Position numbers and translations under genes: made by a program. Shown one piece after another: positions 35,901 through 47,620 of a stretch of 64,000 nucleotides of DNA. The notes beneath the pieces are model-generated. The model did no database searches, had not been told where the DNA came from, and worked only from the letters and a program-made list of their open reading frames with translations. Positions within the stretch are counted from its first letter, which is position 1, and each line of letters opens with the position of its first letter. The DNA is from Manduca sexta (Eukaryota; Arthropoda; Insecta; Lepidoptera; Sphingidae), in the NCBI RefSeq assembly GCF_014839805.1, contig NC_051130.1, forward strand, positions 310,001-374,000, given 5' to 3'.

Positions 35901-38900
35901 ACTTATATTCTACATTATGGGAACAGTTTATTAAATTTAAGAAAAATACTTAAGTTAAGTAACAAAATTACTTAAAAATAAATACATATTTTTGTAAATG
36001 TTTGTAAACAATTAGCTGCACCATAAGTGCAGTATATTCTAAATATAAGACTGAATATAAAACTAGATTTAGGTTTCAACAAGCGAGTTCAATATTTTCT
36101 TTTTGAAGATAGGAAGCGAGTCATTAAATATGTCAATACAATCAGATTTTTCTACAATTCGGTTATATAAACTGGATAGGCCAGGGACAGGCGAGTGGCT
36201 ACCAAGGTTTGTTCTGCTGAATCTACAATTAAATAAGGGACGTGGGTATCTAGAGATTTTAGTAGGTACATTAAGAGATAATTTATTGAGAAGAGGTGGA
36301 CAATCTATATCACCATTGACTATCTATATACCATTTTATAAAAAAGCATCAAACTAAGTTTATTTGGAAAAATAAATTTATATTTTATTTGGAATTTTTG
36401 TCCAATATAAACAAACAGTCCGCTCCGTGACTGTGAAGGCTGCAAAGTCTTCGAAACGACGGGAGAAAATAATAATATAAATAATATAAAATCAGTAAAT
36501 AGTTTTATTTCATAAAGCATAACGTTATAAATAGGCTTGCCTCTACCATATCATGAGATTATGAGTTCGGTGATGTGCGGGCAAGATACTCTGTCTACCC
36601 CCTAGGGAAAACAGTGAAAATTGTATTCACTCACTCCTTCTCATAAATTGTGACATGGTAGAGACAAGTCTACTTTAATATCGTAACTTCTTTTTTAGAA
36701 ATTTAAAAGCATGAGTTAGGAATCGAAGGCACTACCTCACGATCCGTAGTGCATGTACGCTGCACCTAGACCAAATTGTCGATTGACTAACTTTACGAAG
36801 TTTTGTAGTTCATTCAAGACTATGAGTCATAGATGGTTCGAAGCAGTTGCAAGCTACGCTACAATAGATGGCGATATCATTGTAGTATGATTCCAGTAAG
36901 CAAGTAACCTGCGTGCAAGCAGCACATGCAGTCTGAGTAGTGAGAAGGTCAATGACCGCAATGACGTTCTGCATGCAAGTATTTGGAAACGATGTCATAG
37001 GTAGTCATATCGATAACGAATCGTGAGTTTTTATGTAAATTAATTTGTAAAAGCATATATCCGAAATAATTACACTTCAATTAGATATGCACACGCGTAA
37101 AACTTCAATGCAAAACTGTGAATTCAATGTATCAAAATGGAATCTTTTTTTTTAATGTAGTCTCGGTTCTTTATATTTTATTTTTCCCCTCATGTTTCGA
37201 AGACTGTAGCCTTCATAGTCACGGGGCGGACTGCAGAAGTATCATCCGAAAAGTGAAAGTTATAATATCAACCTACATCTTATAATTATACTTTTTTAAC
37301 TTTAGTTAGACGATCCGATCTGTGCAGAACTAGCTCAAAATATATAATTACTAAGACCCACGTCACACTGCTCTGAGCTCGTCACCAAGTTATTACAAAA
37401 TCTTTTAAAGATCATTTTTTTCGCGGGAAGAACGCGTTACCGCTACTACAGCTGGAGGATAGGTTGGTTGTGTTGATTTTACTGGTCTTACTACCCAATC
37501 GGGAGTATATCATCATCCGAACGAGGATTGGACCGAGTACTTAACACGTGCACCCTACACTGGCATACCAACCAAACACGCAGTGGTCTTCTTCGGCGCC
37601 TGCGAGACGGCCCCAGGGGTATCTTGTTGAACTAAGATAGATGCTCGGGACCATCTCTGCGCGACTCCGTTACAGCCTCTTTCTGAACTAGGGAATTAAG
37701 ACGTTCCCAAACAGTTTAGATAGCTAGTAGCCAGCAGTAGCGAATAGTCCATATAATCAGATTCCTGATGGCTTTCCTTAATGTAAAACTTATGTAGAGT
37801 CTAAATGTCATCAGAATGATTTGAAGACCACTTACATGAATATAGTACCTATGGATATGTAGTGTAAGTTTCCTTTTCGGAAAATTTAACCTTTCGCCTC
37901 TGGTAGCTACTGGTATACAAGAGCTACCATTTAATACCGGCTAAATTTATCGAAAATAAAATTTCAGGAATACTCCGAACCATCAAGCAAGCGGTTCAAC
38001 CACTCAAAACTGACTTACGGAATCTGCGTGACTAAATCTTGTACGAACCACAACTCAACGAACTTAAGGCTCAGGCTTGAGTCGTGCCTCAACGATACTA
38101 TGTGGGATGAATACGGACTGAAAACCATCGTCCCGGAGAAGTTTTATTGCGAAGATGGAGAGAAGACTATGGAGGTCACTCCAGCTGGTATCGTAGTTGC
38201 GTTCATCGTTATGTTTTTATTCTTGTTGAATTTTATTGGGAGTTCTTACGACTTCTGTTGCAACCCGGACAAGGATCGAGGTAAGTTGTTTTTTTAAGAC
38301 CCTACCCACGGCAAAAAGGACGGTAACTGCATTCTTAGAAGGTTTTTATTCGAAATTTATAATACAGTGTTAACTGCGGGATTTGATACCCAAAAATATA
38401 AAAAAAATATATCATGGATCCAGACTAACTTGAATTTTGTGTACTACTGTGACCCACTTGTGCCGGTCTAATGGCGAAAAAAAATTAACTGGCCCTCATT
38501 TTCAATGATGTTGCCAGTATTATTTCATATACTTACGTGAGCGGCTCACCTCGAAAAACAGTTGTATTGCATGCACGGTTCGGCAGCGCTCTGAGGTGGA
38601 TTCGAGTCTTAGGTCGGGGAAAGTGATATTGGGTTTTCTGCTTAATATCAGATCAGAAAAACAGGAAACCGGAGCCAGAAATTTGTGCCCGATATGGCGA
38701 TAGGCTCGCCCACTATCAAATTAGGAGACGGTTGGTTTGATTTTGTGCAATTTGACTGTTTCGAATAAAAATATTTCTAGGTATAAAGTTTCTGCTGTGT
38801 TTCTCCATTCGCCGTAACTGGATTAAGCTGGTGACTCCAATAGCGGATACCCCCGAGCCCCGATTCAAACGTCTCAAATCCTTCAATGGTTTGAAGTAAG

Positions 38901-41900
38901 TTATAATACTAACATGCCTACTGCAGTCCGCGCGTAATCTCCGAACAATATTACAAAAAGTTGACTGCATTAAGATAACGACGCGTGCGCTGCGTGTGCT
39001 CAATGCGATGTCTAACCGGGCTGAATTGTTTTCGTGCTCATTGACGGAGTTAACAGAGGCCGCTTGTGTCTATAGTTATACTTAATATAATGTTATAAAG
39101 TGTTGGTTAGTTGTATTTAATATAATGTTGAAGATGTTCTACGCTACTGTATTGGGTGTAACTTGTAATTAGTAGTATGTGGAATAAATAAATAAAAACT
39201 TAATGCAGTGTTATAGTCGACATTCATTTATCGATGTAATAAATGTATTTCACACTTTTAGTGCCTGAACATACTACATCGATAACGTAATGTCGATACA
39301 CTGTAAGTGCATAATGATTTCTTATGTCTACGCGAATGTTAGACATTGAAATTAAACTAATTTTCCGGATTCTATCGCGGTTTTTTGTTTTTTATTTTTC
39401 TCCCGACGTTTCGAAGACTTTGCAGCCTTCATGGTCACGGGGAGGACTGAGGTGTTGTTCATCCGCAAAGTCAAAGTTACAATATCTACCTACATTTTAC
39501 AATAATACAACTTTTTTAAAGTTTTTGCTGTTGGTGGTCCGATCTACGCAGAATGAGCTCACAGTGTCTTAAAGTCTGGCAGCCGGTCTTTTGGGTTCCG
39601 ATTTAATTAAATGTAGAACTGGATCCCAGGCTTGTGCAAGCTTCCAACCATCTTCCCTATTGAAATTAGGATGTTTTTTAATTTCAATAGCCTCGCGAAT
39701 CATCCTGGGCAGGAATCGCTGTTCTTTGGCGAGGATCTGTGGCTTGTCTAGTCGCAGATAATGATTGGCGCCTCCCTCAGAGTGTTCGGCGACTGCAGAC
39801 TTCGTCGAGCGTCGGTGTTTCACGTCAGCTATATGTTCTTTTACGCGGGTCCCTATATTTCTTTTTGTTTGCCCGATATAAGAGAGGCCACAGTTGCTAT
39901 CTATTTTGTATACTCCCGGTTCTTGTAGAGGTGTATGACACTTGACAGGTGGTGGTGGTAGAAAAATAAAAAACAAAAAACCGCGATAGAATCACTGTAA
40001 GTGCATTAACTTATTACATTAACATTCCCTAAGATTCCTCGGAGATCGTGCGCGGACTGCAGATAACCACACGCCATTTGAGTATTACGCTAAGTTGAAT
40101 CAGCATTTCGTCGACTATGTTACAACTATAATGATAACAGAGCTTCTTACCCGTTATAGAGTACGATTCGAGATTCCCAGTTGATATTGCGCAGTATCAA
40201 CGATGTAGTATTACCCAAATGAGAATTGAACTAGAGATCTTTGCACGGTAGTTAGACCATATATATTGCAATCTTTTGCTCGCTCGCGGCTCAGACCGCG
40301 TGATAAATTTTTTTCGGGATAAAAATCCCGCTTTTCCCAGGATAAAAAGTAGACTATACAACTCAGGAGTAATGTAGCGTTCTATAAGTTAAAAACATCA
40401 AAATCGGTTTAGTAGTTTCTGATTAGCGCGTTCAAACAAAATCTTCAGCTTTATATAATAGTATAGAGGATAACCGCGTCTAACCAATAAATATTTTTAA
40501 TATTTTTGCTAATCACTATTCGGTAACTTTCTAAATTATATAATAATATTATCAGCCCCGTATTATATACTGCGGATTGCCCCACTGCTGGGCATGGACC
40601 TCCTCTACTACTGAGAGGGATTAAGCCTTAGTCCACCTCGCTGGCCTAATGGGGCTTCATAGACTTCACAGACCCTCAAAATTCCTATAGAGAACTTCTC
40701 AGGTATGCAGGTTTCCTCACGATGTTTTGCTTCAACGTTAAAGCAAGCGATAATTCACAAAAAATGCACACATCATTTTATAAAAGCCCTTGGGATTTGA
40801 ACCTGCGGACATTCGTCTCAGCAGTCCGTTTCACACCCAACTAGACTATCTTCGATTATTTAGCTGTCTACGAATTGACAAGGTTACTTCTAAATTAAAC
40901 TATTTTACAAATTTTATCGCGGTTTTAATATATTACTTTTCACCCGACGTTTCGAAGACTTTGCAGCCTTCATGGTCACGGGGGGGACTGACCATGAAGG
41001 CTGATATAGGCTGAAATAGTTTAATTTAAATGTCTAACATTCGCGTAAACTTAAGAAATCATTAAAGTTACTTCTATACTAATTTCAGAGTAATATCGAC
41101 ATGTATGGTGATCTTTGCCCACTCTATATTCATCGGCGCATATTTCGTCAACAACACAGCGTTTGTGGAGGGCGTAAGTATAATTACTTAATGACGTGTA
41201 ATTAGCTCGCCTCGTTAAGTCAGAGTTCATAGTCATATAAAACATTTCATTACATAGTGTTTACTAGTTATACCTCGTAATAATTACTGCCACAAAGTCC
41301 GACAAACTAAACACAATAAACTAGATACAATATTGCGTTATAATACGACGGCAGAAATAATGCGATGGTAGGATTTTTTATTGCTTTTAATGATGAGACG
41401 AGTCTGATGGAAAGAAGAATCACCACCACATTGAATTAAAAGTATTGTTTGGTATAACCACGGCGCTCGCCATCCTGAGACGTGAGATGTTAAGTATTAT
41501 TATGTCCAATAGTTACACAGCTACAATGTCCTTCAAACCGAAACACAACAGTGACTAAACACTGCTGCTTGGCCGTAAAAATAGACATTGCCAGTAATCC
41601 AGAGGGAGATCCGTATATTAGTAACTTATCATTTATTTTATGTTTAAGTAATTTAACTTTTAATATAAATGCAAAAGATTGTGAAAATGATGCGGTGTTT
41701 GTTTCTTTGTTAGAAGTAGACGTTGAAAAAAACACTTATTTTCCAGGAGTACAACAAGTTGCCGTATCAAATCATATTTAACGGCACTATAATAGTGCAG
41801 AATTTCTTCATAGTATCTGGTTTTCTGCTCGCTTACAACCTACAGCTGTATGCGGAGAAACACGCTCTGGACTGGAAGGTCATCGTCAAAGCTATTGTGT

Positions 41901-44900
41901 TGAGATGGTTGAGGTTAGTGAGGAAACGCACATAATATCAAAATATTTCCCACATATTATATGTAATCCAATTTTAATGCATCTAAAATTTAAATCTACT
42001 AAAACGACATAGGAAAAAGTTATTAAAAATTTAAACTAATTGCCTGTGACTCCAAAGTATGTCAATACGCAATTTTCCAAAATAAACTGTAGCCCTCCAG
42101 GCTCAACGTGAATCCAAGACCTATATGTGTGCATACTACATCGAAATCCATTCAAGACTTTGTGTTTTCTTATAGCAAACTTCATCACAATTTATAAGTA
42201 GGAAGAATTTTCTACGAACTATTTAGACTGTACTTTTTATATTCCAGACTGACACCAGCGTATGCCATAGTGCTGGGCTTTGTTCTGACCTGGTACGGGC
42301 AATTAGGAACCGGCCCTATTTGGCAAGTATGTTTCGAATTTAGGGGTTCTATTTTTTTTGTGCATTACAATTTTTATTCAACTTCTCTGTCATTACAACA
42401 GTGAGCCTCATTGCATGGAAGTATGGTTATAAATTATACGACTACATGATTGGTGTAATTATTTTTGGGACTATTTTATCTAGAATCGACACGTGAAATG
42501 AAGGAGAGAAAGGAATATCAGTAAATACAATCATCAAATATTTCGATAGCCAAAAAGTCATGTTAGACTATGCCGCTTAAACGCGCCATCGTAAAAAGTA
42601 TTTACGTCCTTACTGATATTGACGGTCCTAACAAACTAAACATTCAAATACTCTTCTAAAATTAAAAAATAATTACTGTTACTAACACCCTAAACATATT
42701 TACAGAAAGTAGCTGGTACAGAGGTCACCTACTGCCGTGAGACATGGTGGTACCACTTGTTCTACCTCAACAACTACCTCGACGGCTCCGAGTGCCTCTC
42801 ACATACCTGGTGAGTGAAAACTCTAAATAATTGACAGGGGAAATTAATGTAAAACGAATTGTTTTTGTCTCGTATTTCGAACAAATTAAATAACATCCGT
42901 GCATCTAGTGGAACATTGCTGTAGCATCGAGTTCCAACGAGATGCTTTTTAGAACAGCCTAAACACCAATAGTGTATAGCGAACAAATTCAAAGTATTCC
43001 ACATTGTCTTTAAAGTAAAGTTAAAGCTGATGCTGTTTTCATGCTGGCCTTCTATACAAATCATGATGATTAATTGCATTTTCTATTTTTAGGTACTTGG
43101 CAGCGGACACCCAGCTCTATATCCTTGGAGTGTTGGTGTGGGTCGTTTGCGGCTCCGCCAGGAGTAGGCTGGTGGTGTTGTCCCTGCTGTTTGTTGCTGG
43201 AATGGTCATCCCAGCTGTCATCACGTATATTAACGATCTAGACGGTGCGGTTATCGTGTCTCCTGAGTAAGTGCTTTCAACATTTTGGCAGTATCCTTGC
43301 AGGACATAGCTTTCTTCAATAAGATTAATTACGTTTCCGGGTTAAAAATCGGCTTGTGTTAATATAGGTTATGGTTTAACTATGCGCTAAATTTATCCAA
43401 CTTCCTTCTAACAATTATCAAAACATCAAACCTCTACACCATCATGCATCTTCAGAAACCTTCGCATTTACTATATTAATTTAGTTGACGCGTTTACGAT
43501 AACTTTGTCTATAGATGATTCAACCTATGGATATTATAGCTATACCATTTACAAAACTGAAGTGACTCTGTACCCAACCAGGGCGACCCGAGGCTTCTAT
43601 GTGCACGATCAGACGTACATCCAAGTGTATTCGCGAGGACACACTAACATCGCCGGTTACGTCATAGGGATGGCGCTAGGTTACCTGATCCACTACACAC
43701 AAGCTGCGGACTTCAACCCGCAAAAATATAAGGTGATATTTTTATGCCATAATCTACTTTAAAGTATAGGCCAGAAACCATCAAGGTCTGATCAATGATC
43801 TGCATATCGTCTCCATAAGTATTTGGAAGGTAATGCCCGCCAACTCTCACTAGGCTTTGATGGACTGAGGGCTAAATCCTGTCAATATAGAGGAGGCCCG
43901 TGCTTAGCATATAATACAGGGATAGTAGAATTTTGGATGACCTACTGGTCTTAGGAATACGGATTGATGGGGTGTTTCAGCCTTCGGAAAATATTTCAAT
44001 TCGATTTTCTGTATCAGAAATACAATTGTAGTAGAGTCGACCATTTGATGCTGTATACAGCACACATACACTTGGTTGAAGTCTCTTATTCAAGCGGCAT
44101 CTATGAATATTATCTTATTTAATTTTTTTAGAAGTACCGTGTTTGTGTATGGCTGACGCTGCCGTTAGGGTTCATCGTGGTGGGAGCTGGAAAGGTCTTC
44201 TATGCGGACGAGAGAGCGTCCCTCGCAGAGAGGGTCGCAGCCGCCGCCCTCTTGAAGCCTATCTTTGGTTTCCTAGTGGCTATATGCCTGGGATCTAGCG
44301 TTTTGAAATTCGAAAGTAAGTTATAACTTTTTTCATATTTACATTTTTTTAACTTGACGGTCGACTTATGCTTACCTATAACATATAGTAGGATATATAA
44401 ACCAAGAAGAGAGCAAATGTTAATAATTTTCAATTTTGAATGAAGTTTTATTTGTTGAACTAATAAAGTTAATGTATTTGTCATGCGACCTAAGATTCGA
44501 ACGTAGAACCTTTCGGTTCAAAATCCAAATACCCTACCACTAAGCCGATGAGATGATTAAGTGATATTGCCAAAGAAAGAATTACTAGTTATTGCCTCGC
44601 CAGTCGTCTTCATATTTTATTGCTATCGGCTTACAATCAGGCGTAATATCCATACTTTAGGAATTATAATTCTGAGTAGCAACATATTTGTATCGGCCTG
44701 GATAGCGCCAACCATACACAAATTAGAAAATCCCGCTATATTGCCCCGTATTAGTGTGTCACTTTCCCGGATCGGTCTGAGTATATCCGGCTCTAAACAG
44801 GCCGGCATAATTGTGTCAACCAGCGAGGGGTATTCATGTCTCGTCAGTCGATACTATCTAAACCCTATTCCATTTACTATTAAGTGTCGTGAGGTCAAAT

Positions 44901-47366
44901 TGCGTACAAGTTTAAAAATAAAAACTCTCTTACTGACAAGTTTATTAATTATGTCCACAAGAATTACAAATCGACGACATAAAATACTTCTGAAGAAAGC
45001 ATACTAAATCTCTCTAACTTAATTTTATTAAATTCGTATTACTATTGAATTCAATGTAACAATAATATAGATAAATCATTTGAATATAGATTACACACTT
45101 ACTCAAAGTTATAGGTAACATATTGTGACGCCTAGAGTCCATGGGGTAAGCGAAATGGTGTTTTATATTCCAACATTTCTAAAGCACTGCGAAGCAAGTT
45201 ATTGCGGTCTTCATTAACATGAAACTTAAGATGTTCTCTTTTATACATCTACCCAGTAATTACATAAGCTACAATGTCTTCAATATGAAACAGGAGTTAC
45301 ATACTGCTCCCTGACAACGTGCATTGACCAATCCTCGCTTATTCTTAAGTATTTCTTTTATATTCAGATGTATACCGAGGCATCCTGGAGTGGCGTGGGT
45401 GGACGCCCCTCTCACGCGTCACCTACAGCGCTTATTTACTACATTATGTCTTTGTAAAATATTTCATTGGAAATCAAGTTACACTGCTGCATATATCATT
45501 TATGTTTGTGGTAAGTTTCAAATTGTAAATTTATTTATTAATAGACACAGCAATGATTTATCACACAAAATATGCATATGAGAGTACTTCAATACTAGGT
45601 ACTTATTCTAGATGACAAAACTATACAGGTGTATATAACACTACAGGCAGTCCTCGTACTTATAGCGCTTGCTAGGTTCTCTAAATACGCGACGTAAGTC
45701 GAGACATGTTTTTTCATATGTTTAAATATAAAACTCAAAGGTTAGGATCCACACGGACTCAAAATTTTAAAAATACTGCATATATAACAAAGGATATATG
45801 TACTTTATTATCAAAAGTAAGTTCTTAAAATAATATATAAGTGCGACAAGTGAATTCTCCTATGCTCGAAATCGAAACATCGCTCAAATCATCGCATCAA
45901 AACATTGCTTGACGTAACTTAAAACGACGTAAGTCCAGGACTGCCTGTATGTACAAATAGATGTTGACAAAGAGAATATAACACTACATTTCGATGTTTC
46001 TTGAGAGTACGCATTTATATCACAAACAAACCAGTCTTGCATTAAAGTATTGGCTAGTTCTATCTTCGGACTGCGTCGGTTGCGTAGTTGTATCCCGTGT
46101 GCGGTACGACTATCGCGTTGAGGTATTGGATTCGAATTCCGAGTCAGGCATTGATAATATATGTTACTGTTCAATATCAGCCCGGAGTTTGGAAGTGTGC
46201 TCGGTGAGGCCATAGCACTACTGACTTAGGTCGTGCTGTGCCAAATGTGGGTGTTATACCTCTGACTGCCCTTGAATAGTAAAAAGGCGTGATGCTATTT
46301 GTATGCACTTTTATCTTTGAAAAGTGCCAACAGGGACTATTATTTGAAAATAAGGTAATAATAGAATAGGAAGAAGAGCTGTGGAATTAACAAGGCGGAC
46401 CCACAAGCAAAACCGAGTATAAAGAGACTGTATTACTAAATCTTATTAAACTTAATATATGATTGACCGATAATTCTTACTTATAAAATATGATTAATAT
46501 CTTATTCCGACATAAAAAGGCATCTTCGTATTAAATTAAAACATAACTCTTTTATAAATGAAGGTAAATAAATCAAATTTTCAAGTGTGATGTGATTTAT
46601 TTCCTACATTAATTTGTATTGTATGCGAGTGGACCCCGCAGGCGTTGTCCTGTCACGAACCGCATTTTATGTAAATTACTTTTCATCTTTTAAGTTTCGA
46701 CAATTGTGCCACGTATCGGCTCCGAAATTGTCTTTTGGTTCAAGTTGGAAGAAAATAAAAAACTAAATAAAAAAAAATCTCTGAAATCTGTCACGTGATT
46801 TCGGAGATTAGCGTGTGTGAAAAATATTGTGATGTTACCGCTGTGACGAATTCTATTAGAGCAGTTGTAGCGGCATTAGGCTGTATAAAATTAAAATTAC
46901 TTTTATATATTTGTTTTGTTTGAAATTTACACTTTTTATCTTACATCTACAGTTACAGTAACTCACTGGATTATTTTCAAGTTTACAAGTATGATATTTA
47001 ATTTAGTATCGCAATGTCAAAATGACCCAGTATATAGCTACGTTTGGATGCTCCACTTTAGCATGACTCCTAATAAACCTACCTCACCAAACCGTCTATC
47101 GGGCTGTCTTTATTCAATATCATTACGATACTACAAAATTAAGTAAAAATACTAATGTAACAATTTTTCTAAAAATCCAGAGCTTTATCTTCATGGGGAC
47201 TATCTTCATTGGATTCCTGGCGGCATTCCCCTTCTATTTGCTCGTGGAATCGCCGCTAGCACAACTGATCAAGCTCTGCCTTCCAGTTGAAAGAGAGAAG
47301 ACCAAAGAACCAGAAGAATGGAAACAGGAAACGATCACAACTTATAGTTCCAGAGAACATTTGTAA
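32911..47366 (+). CDS. NRF-6-like acyltransferase, paralog 2 (13 exons)
   Basis: Exons: 32911-32986, 35034-35173, 37968-38280, 38781-38895, 41089-41173, 41747-41913, 42248-42326, 42706-42809, 43093-43266, 43582-43732, 44132-44315, 45368-45510, 47181-47366. The total of 1917 nt gives 638 aa, with all junctions in frame. Exon 1 encodes a signal peptide (MASISFAFILCVLIGRGYG). The NRF domain (about 27-165) has six cysteines (EEC, MYC, GIC, KSC, ESC, FYC), then a membrane segment (GIVVAFIVMFLFLLNFIGS). The acyltransferase-3 domain has K215 and H226 (K-x10-H), VQNFFIVSGFLLAYN, WWYHLFYLNNYLDGSEC, WYLAADTQLYIL, and a C-terminal acidic/basic tail. Expected: multi-pass membrane acyltransferase of the NRF-6 family, substrate unknown. 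Introns hold SINEs, PLE copies and a mariner-like MITE. Same exon structure as the gene at 13.5-23.0 kb, so a tandem duplicate. Confidence 0.94.
33395..34080 (+). repeat. tRNA-derived SINE with an internal insertion
   Basis: Head with an A box (TAGCCTAGTTGGG, about 33407) and B box (GGTTCAAAACC, about 33453), then the body to AACATCGTGAGGAAA at about 33560. The tail resumes at about 33911 (TGCACGCCTGAGAAGTTCTC) and ends in the family F block near 34030. Positions 33561-33910 are foreign relative to the intact copy at 56540-56760. It lies in intron 1 of paralog 2. Confidence 0.7.
34420..34810 (-). repeat. RTE-like dispersed repeats
   Basis: Two adjoining pieces: one around CACGCGTGAACGGCTGGACC (34452) and one from AGTTTGTTTGTTTGAACG (34658) to a CCCGAGCGAGGCTGCAGGC tail near 34795. 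They lie in intron 1 of paralog 2. Confidence 0.5.
35174..36400. other. intron 2 of paralog 2, first part, no recognised feature
   Basis: Open frames at 35279-35545 and 36103-36357 have no recognised domain. The first has a short acidic stretch (TAEDIQTEDDIF) that could be a transposon remnant. The rest is AT-rich. Confidence 0.4.
36408..36535 (+). mobile_element. PLE 3' UTR fragment
   Basis: GACTGTGAAGGCTGCAAAG, TTCGAAACGACGGGAGAAAA and TAAATAGTTTTATTTCATAA follow the order of the PLE 3' UTR on the plus strand. No coding part is present. Confidence 0.65.
37185..37330 (-). mobile_element. PLE 3' UTR fragment
   Basis: CCCCTCATGTTTCGAAGACT, GTAGCCTTCATAGTCACGGG and TTAGACGATCCGATCTGTGC match 39400-39550. 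Truncated on both sides. Confidence 0.65.
37400..37665 (-). mobile_element. non-LTR retrotransposon 3' end fragment
   Basis: CGCAGTGGTCTTCTTCGGCG, then CTGCGAGACGGC, resembles the insertion at 59066-59393 (CTCTTCGGCGCATTAGAGAC) and the piece at 55485-55690. No reverse transcriptase is present. It lies in intron 2 of paralog 2. Confidence 0.45.
38560..38745 (+). repeat. tRNA-derived SINE
   Basis: GGTTCGGCAGCGCTCTGAGG, a B-box-like GGATTCGAGTC and TTAATATCAGATC, in the order seen in 6485-6665 and 46060-46300. It lies in intron 3 of paralog 2. Confidence 0.55.
39313..39992 (-). mobile_element. Penelope-like element, 5'-truncated, 14-bp target duplication
   Basis: Flanked by CACTGTAAGTGCAT at 39299-39312 and 39993-40006. 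On the minus strand 39976-39569 is one frame with the GIY-YIG endonuclease: GVYKIDSNCGLSYIGQTKRN (GVY and YIG motifs), then RVKEHIADVKH and a conserved C-terminal region ending in PAARL. The 3' UTR runs to 39313. The reverse transcriptase and 5' half are missing, so the copy is dead. The 5' edge (39960-39990) is an exact inverted copy of 39371-39401 in the 3' UTR. It lies in intron 4 of paralog 2. Confidence 0.9.
40270..40475 (-). repeat. RTE-like dispersed repeat tail
   Basis: TTTTGCTCGCTCGCGGCTCA at one end and GGGATAAAAATCCCGC inside, ending near TGATTAGCGCGTTCAAACAA. It matches the family at 34658-34810 in reverse. Confidence 0.6.
40545..40850 (-). repeat. SINE (family F), minus strand
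   Basis: Reverse of the unit at 56540-56760, with TGCTGGGCATGGACCTCCTC, CTGAGAGGGATTAAGCCTTA, CCTCACGATGTTTTGCTTCA and a diverged tRNA-like head to about 40850 (GGATTTGAACCTGCGGACAT). Confidence 0.7.
40883..41076. mobile_element. head-to-head pair of PLE 3' ends, 10-bp target duplication
   Basis: GTTACTTCTA occurs at 40883-40892 and 41067-41076. Between them, a minus-strand PLE 3' UTR (to about 40989) is followed by a plus-strand PLE 3' end (from about 41013, ending AACATTCGCGTAAACTTAAG). Both outer edges are therefore 3' UTR sequence. The right duplication ends 12 bp before exon 5 of paralog 2 (41089). Confidence 0.8.
41375..41625 (+). repeat. dispersed repeat family D
   Basis: Starts TTTATTGCTTTTAATGATGA, then CTACAATGTCCTTCAAACCG and ACTGCTGCTTGGCCGTAAAA, matching 61830-62045. 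It lies in intron 5 of paralog 2. Confidence 0.65.
43830..43930 (+). repeat. SINE tail (family F)
   Basis: CACTAGGCTTTGATGGACTG, GAGGAGGCCCGTGCTTAGCA and ATAATACAGGGATAG. It lies in intron 10 of paralog 2. Confidence 0.55.
44478..44555 (-). repeat. tRNA-like sequence (Gln-like), probably a SINE head or tRNA pseudogene
   Basis: The minus strand reads an A box (GGCTTAGTGGTAG), a loop region GGATTTTGAACC resembling a tRNA-Gln TTG anticodon arm, and a B box (GTTCGAATC). The acceptor stem does not pair well, so a functional tRNA is unlikely. It lies in intron 11 of paralog 2. Confidence 0.45.
44690..44905 (-). repeat. dispersed repeat family A, minus strand
   Basis: TCGGCCTGGATAGCGCCAAC, ATTAGTGTGTCACTTTCCCG, AACAGGCCGGCATAATTGTG and CCATTTACTATTAAGTG follow the reverse of the family A order. 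It lies in intron 11 of paralog 2. Confidence 0.7.
45644..45947. mobile_element. mariner-like MITE (TA target duplication)
   Basis: 304 bp with inverted ends CAGGCAGTCCTCGTACTTA and the complement of CAGGCAGTCCTGGACTTACG, flanked by TA at 45642-45643 and 45948-45949. There is no transposase frame. It lies in intron 12 of paralog 2. Confidence 0.8.
46060..46300 (+). repeat. tRNA-derived SINE
   Basis: A-box-like GGTTGCGTAGTTGTA, B box GGATTCGAATTCCG (about 46128-46141), then TTCAATATCAGCCCGGAGTT and a GGGTGTTATACCTCTGACTG tail region. It lies in intron 12 of paralog 2. Confidence 0.65.
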
Positions 47367-47370
47367 TAAA
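47365..47370 (+). terminator. polyadenylation signal overlapping the stop codon of paralog 2
   Basis: The stop TAA (47364-47366) runs directly into AATAAA (47365-47370). No other AATAAA follows in the next 100 bp, so the 3' UTR may be very short. Confidence 0.55.
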
Positions 47371-47429
47371 ATTGTATTTGTATTATGTAGTATGTTCTGT
47401 ATTTTTCGTTTTACGGGTATGGGAAAGTG

Positions 47430-47620
47430 GCCCTACTACATTTGATGGTAAGTGGAGTGGGGTCCAGGTAGTCAACCCCTCGCCAGTCGACACAATTATG
47501 CCGGCCTGTTCATACCGTATAAACACAGGCTGATTTCGTAACTCGACACACTTGTGTGGGAGGTTTTAAACCTTGTATACGATGGTCTCTATTCAGGCCA
47601 ACACAAGTATTATAAATTAA
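47430..47620 (+). repeat. dispersed repeat family A
   Basis: GATGGTAAGTGGAGTGGGGT, CGACACAATTATGCCGGCCT and AACACAGGCTGATTTCG; the 3' end is diverged. Confidence 0.65.

Noticed and set aside
44478..44555. Functional tRNA-Gln gene
   Set aside because: A and B boxes and a Gln-like anticodon arm are visible, but the acceptor stem does not pair; it is more likely a SINE head or tRNA pseudogene.
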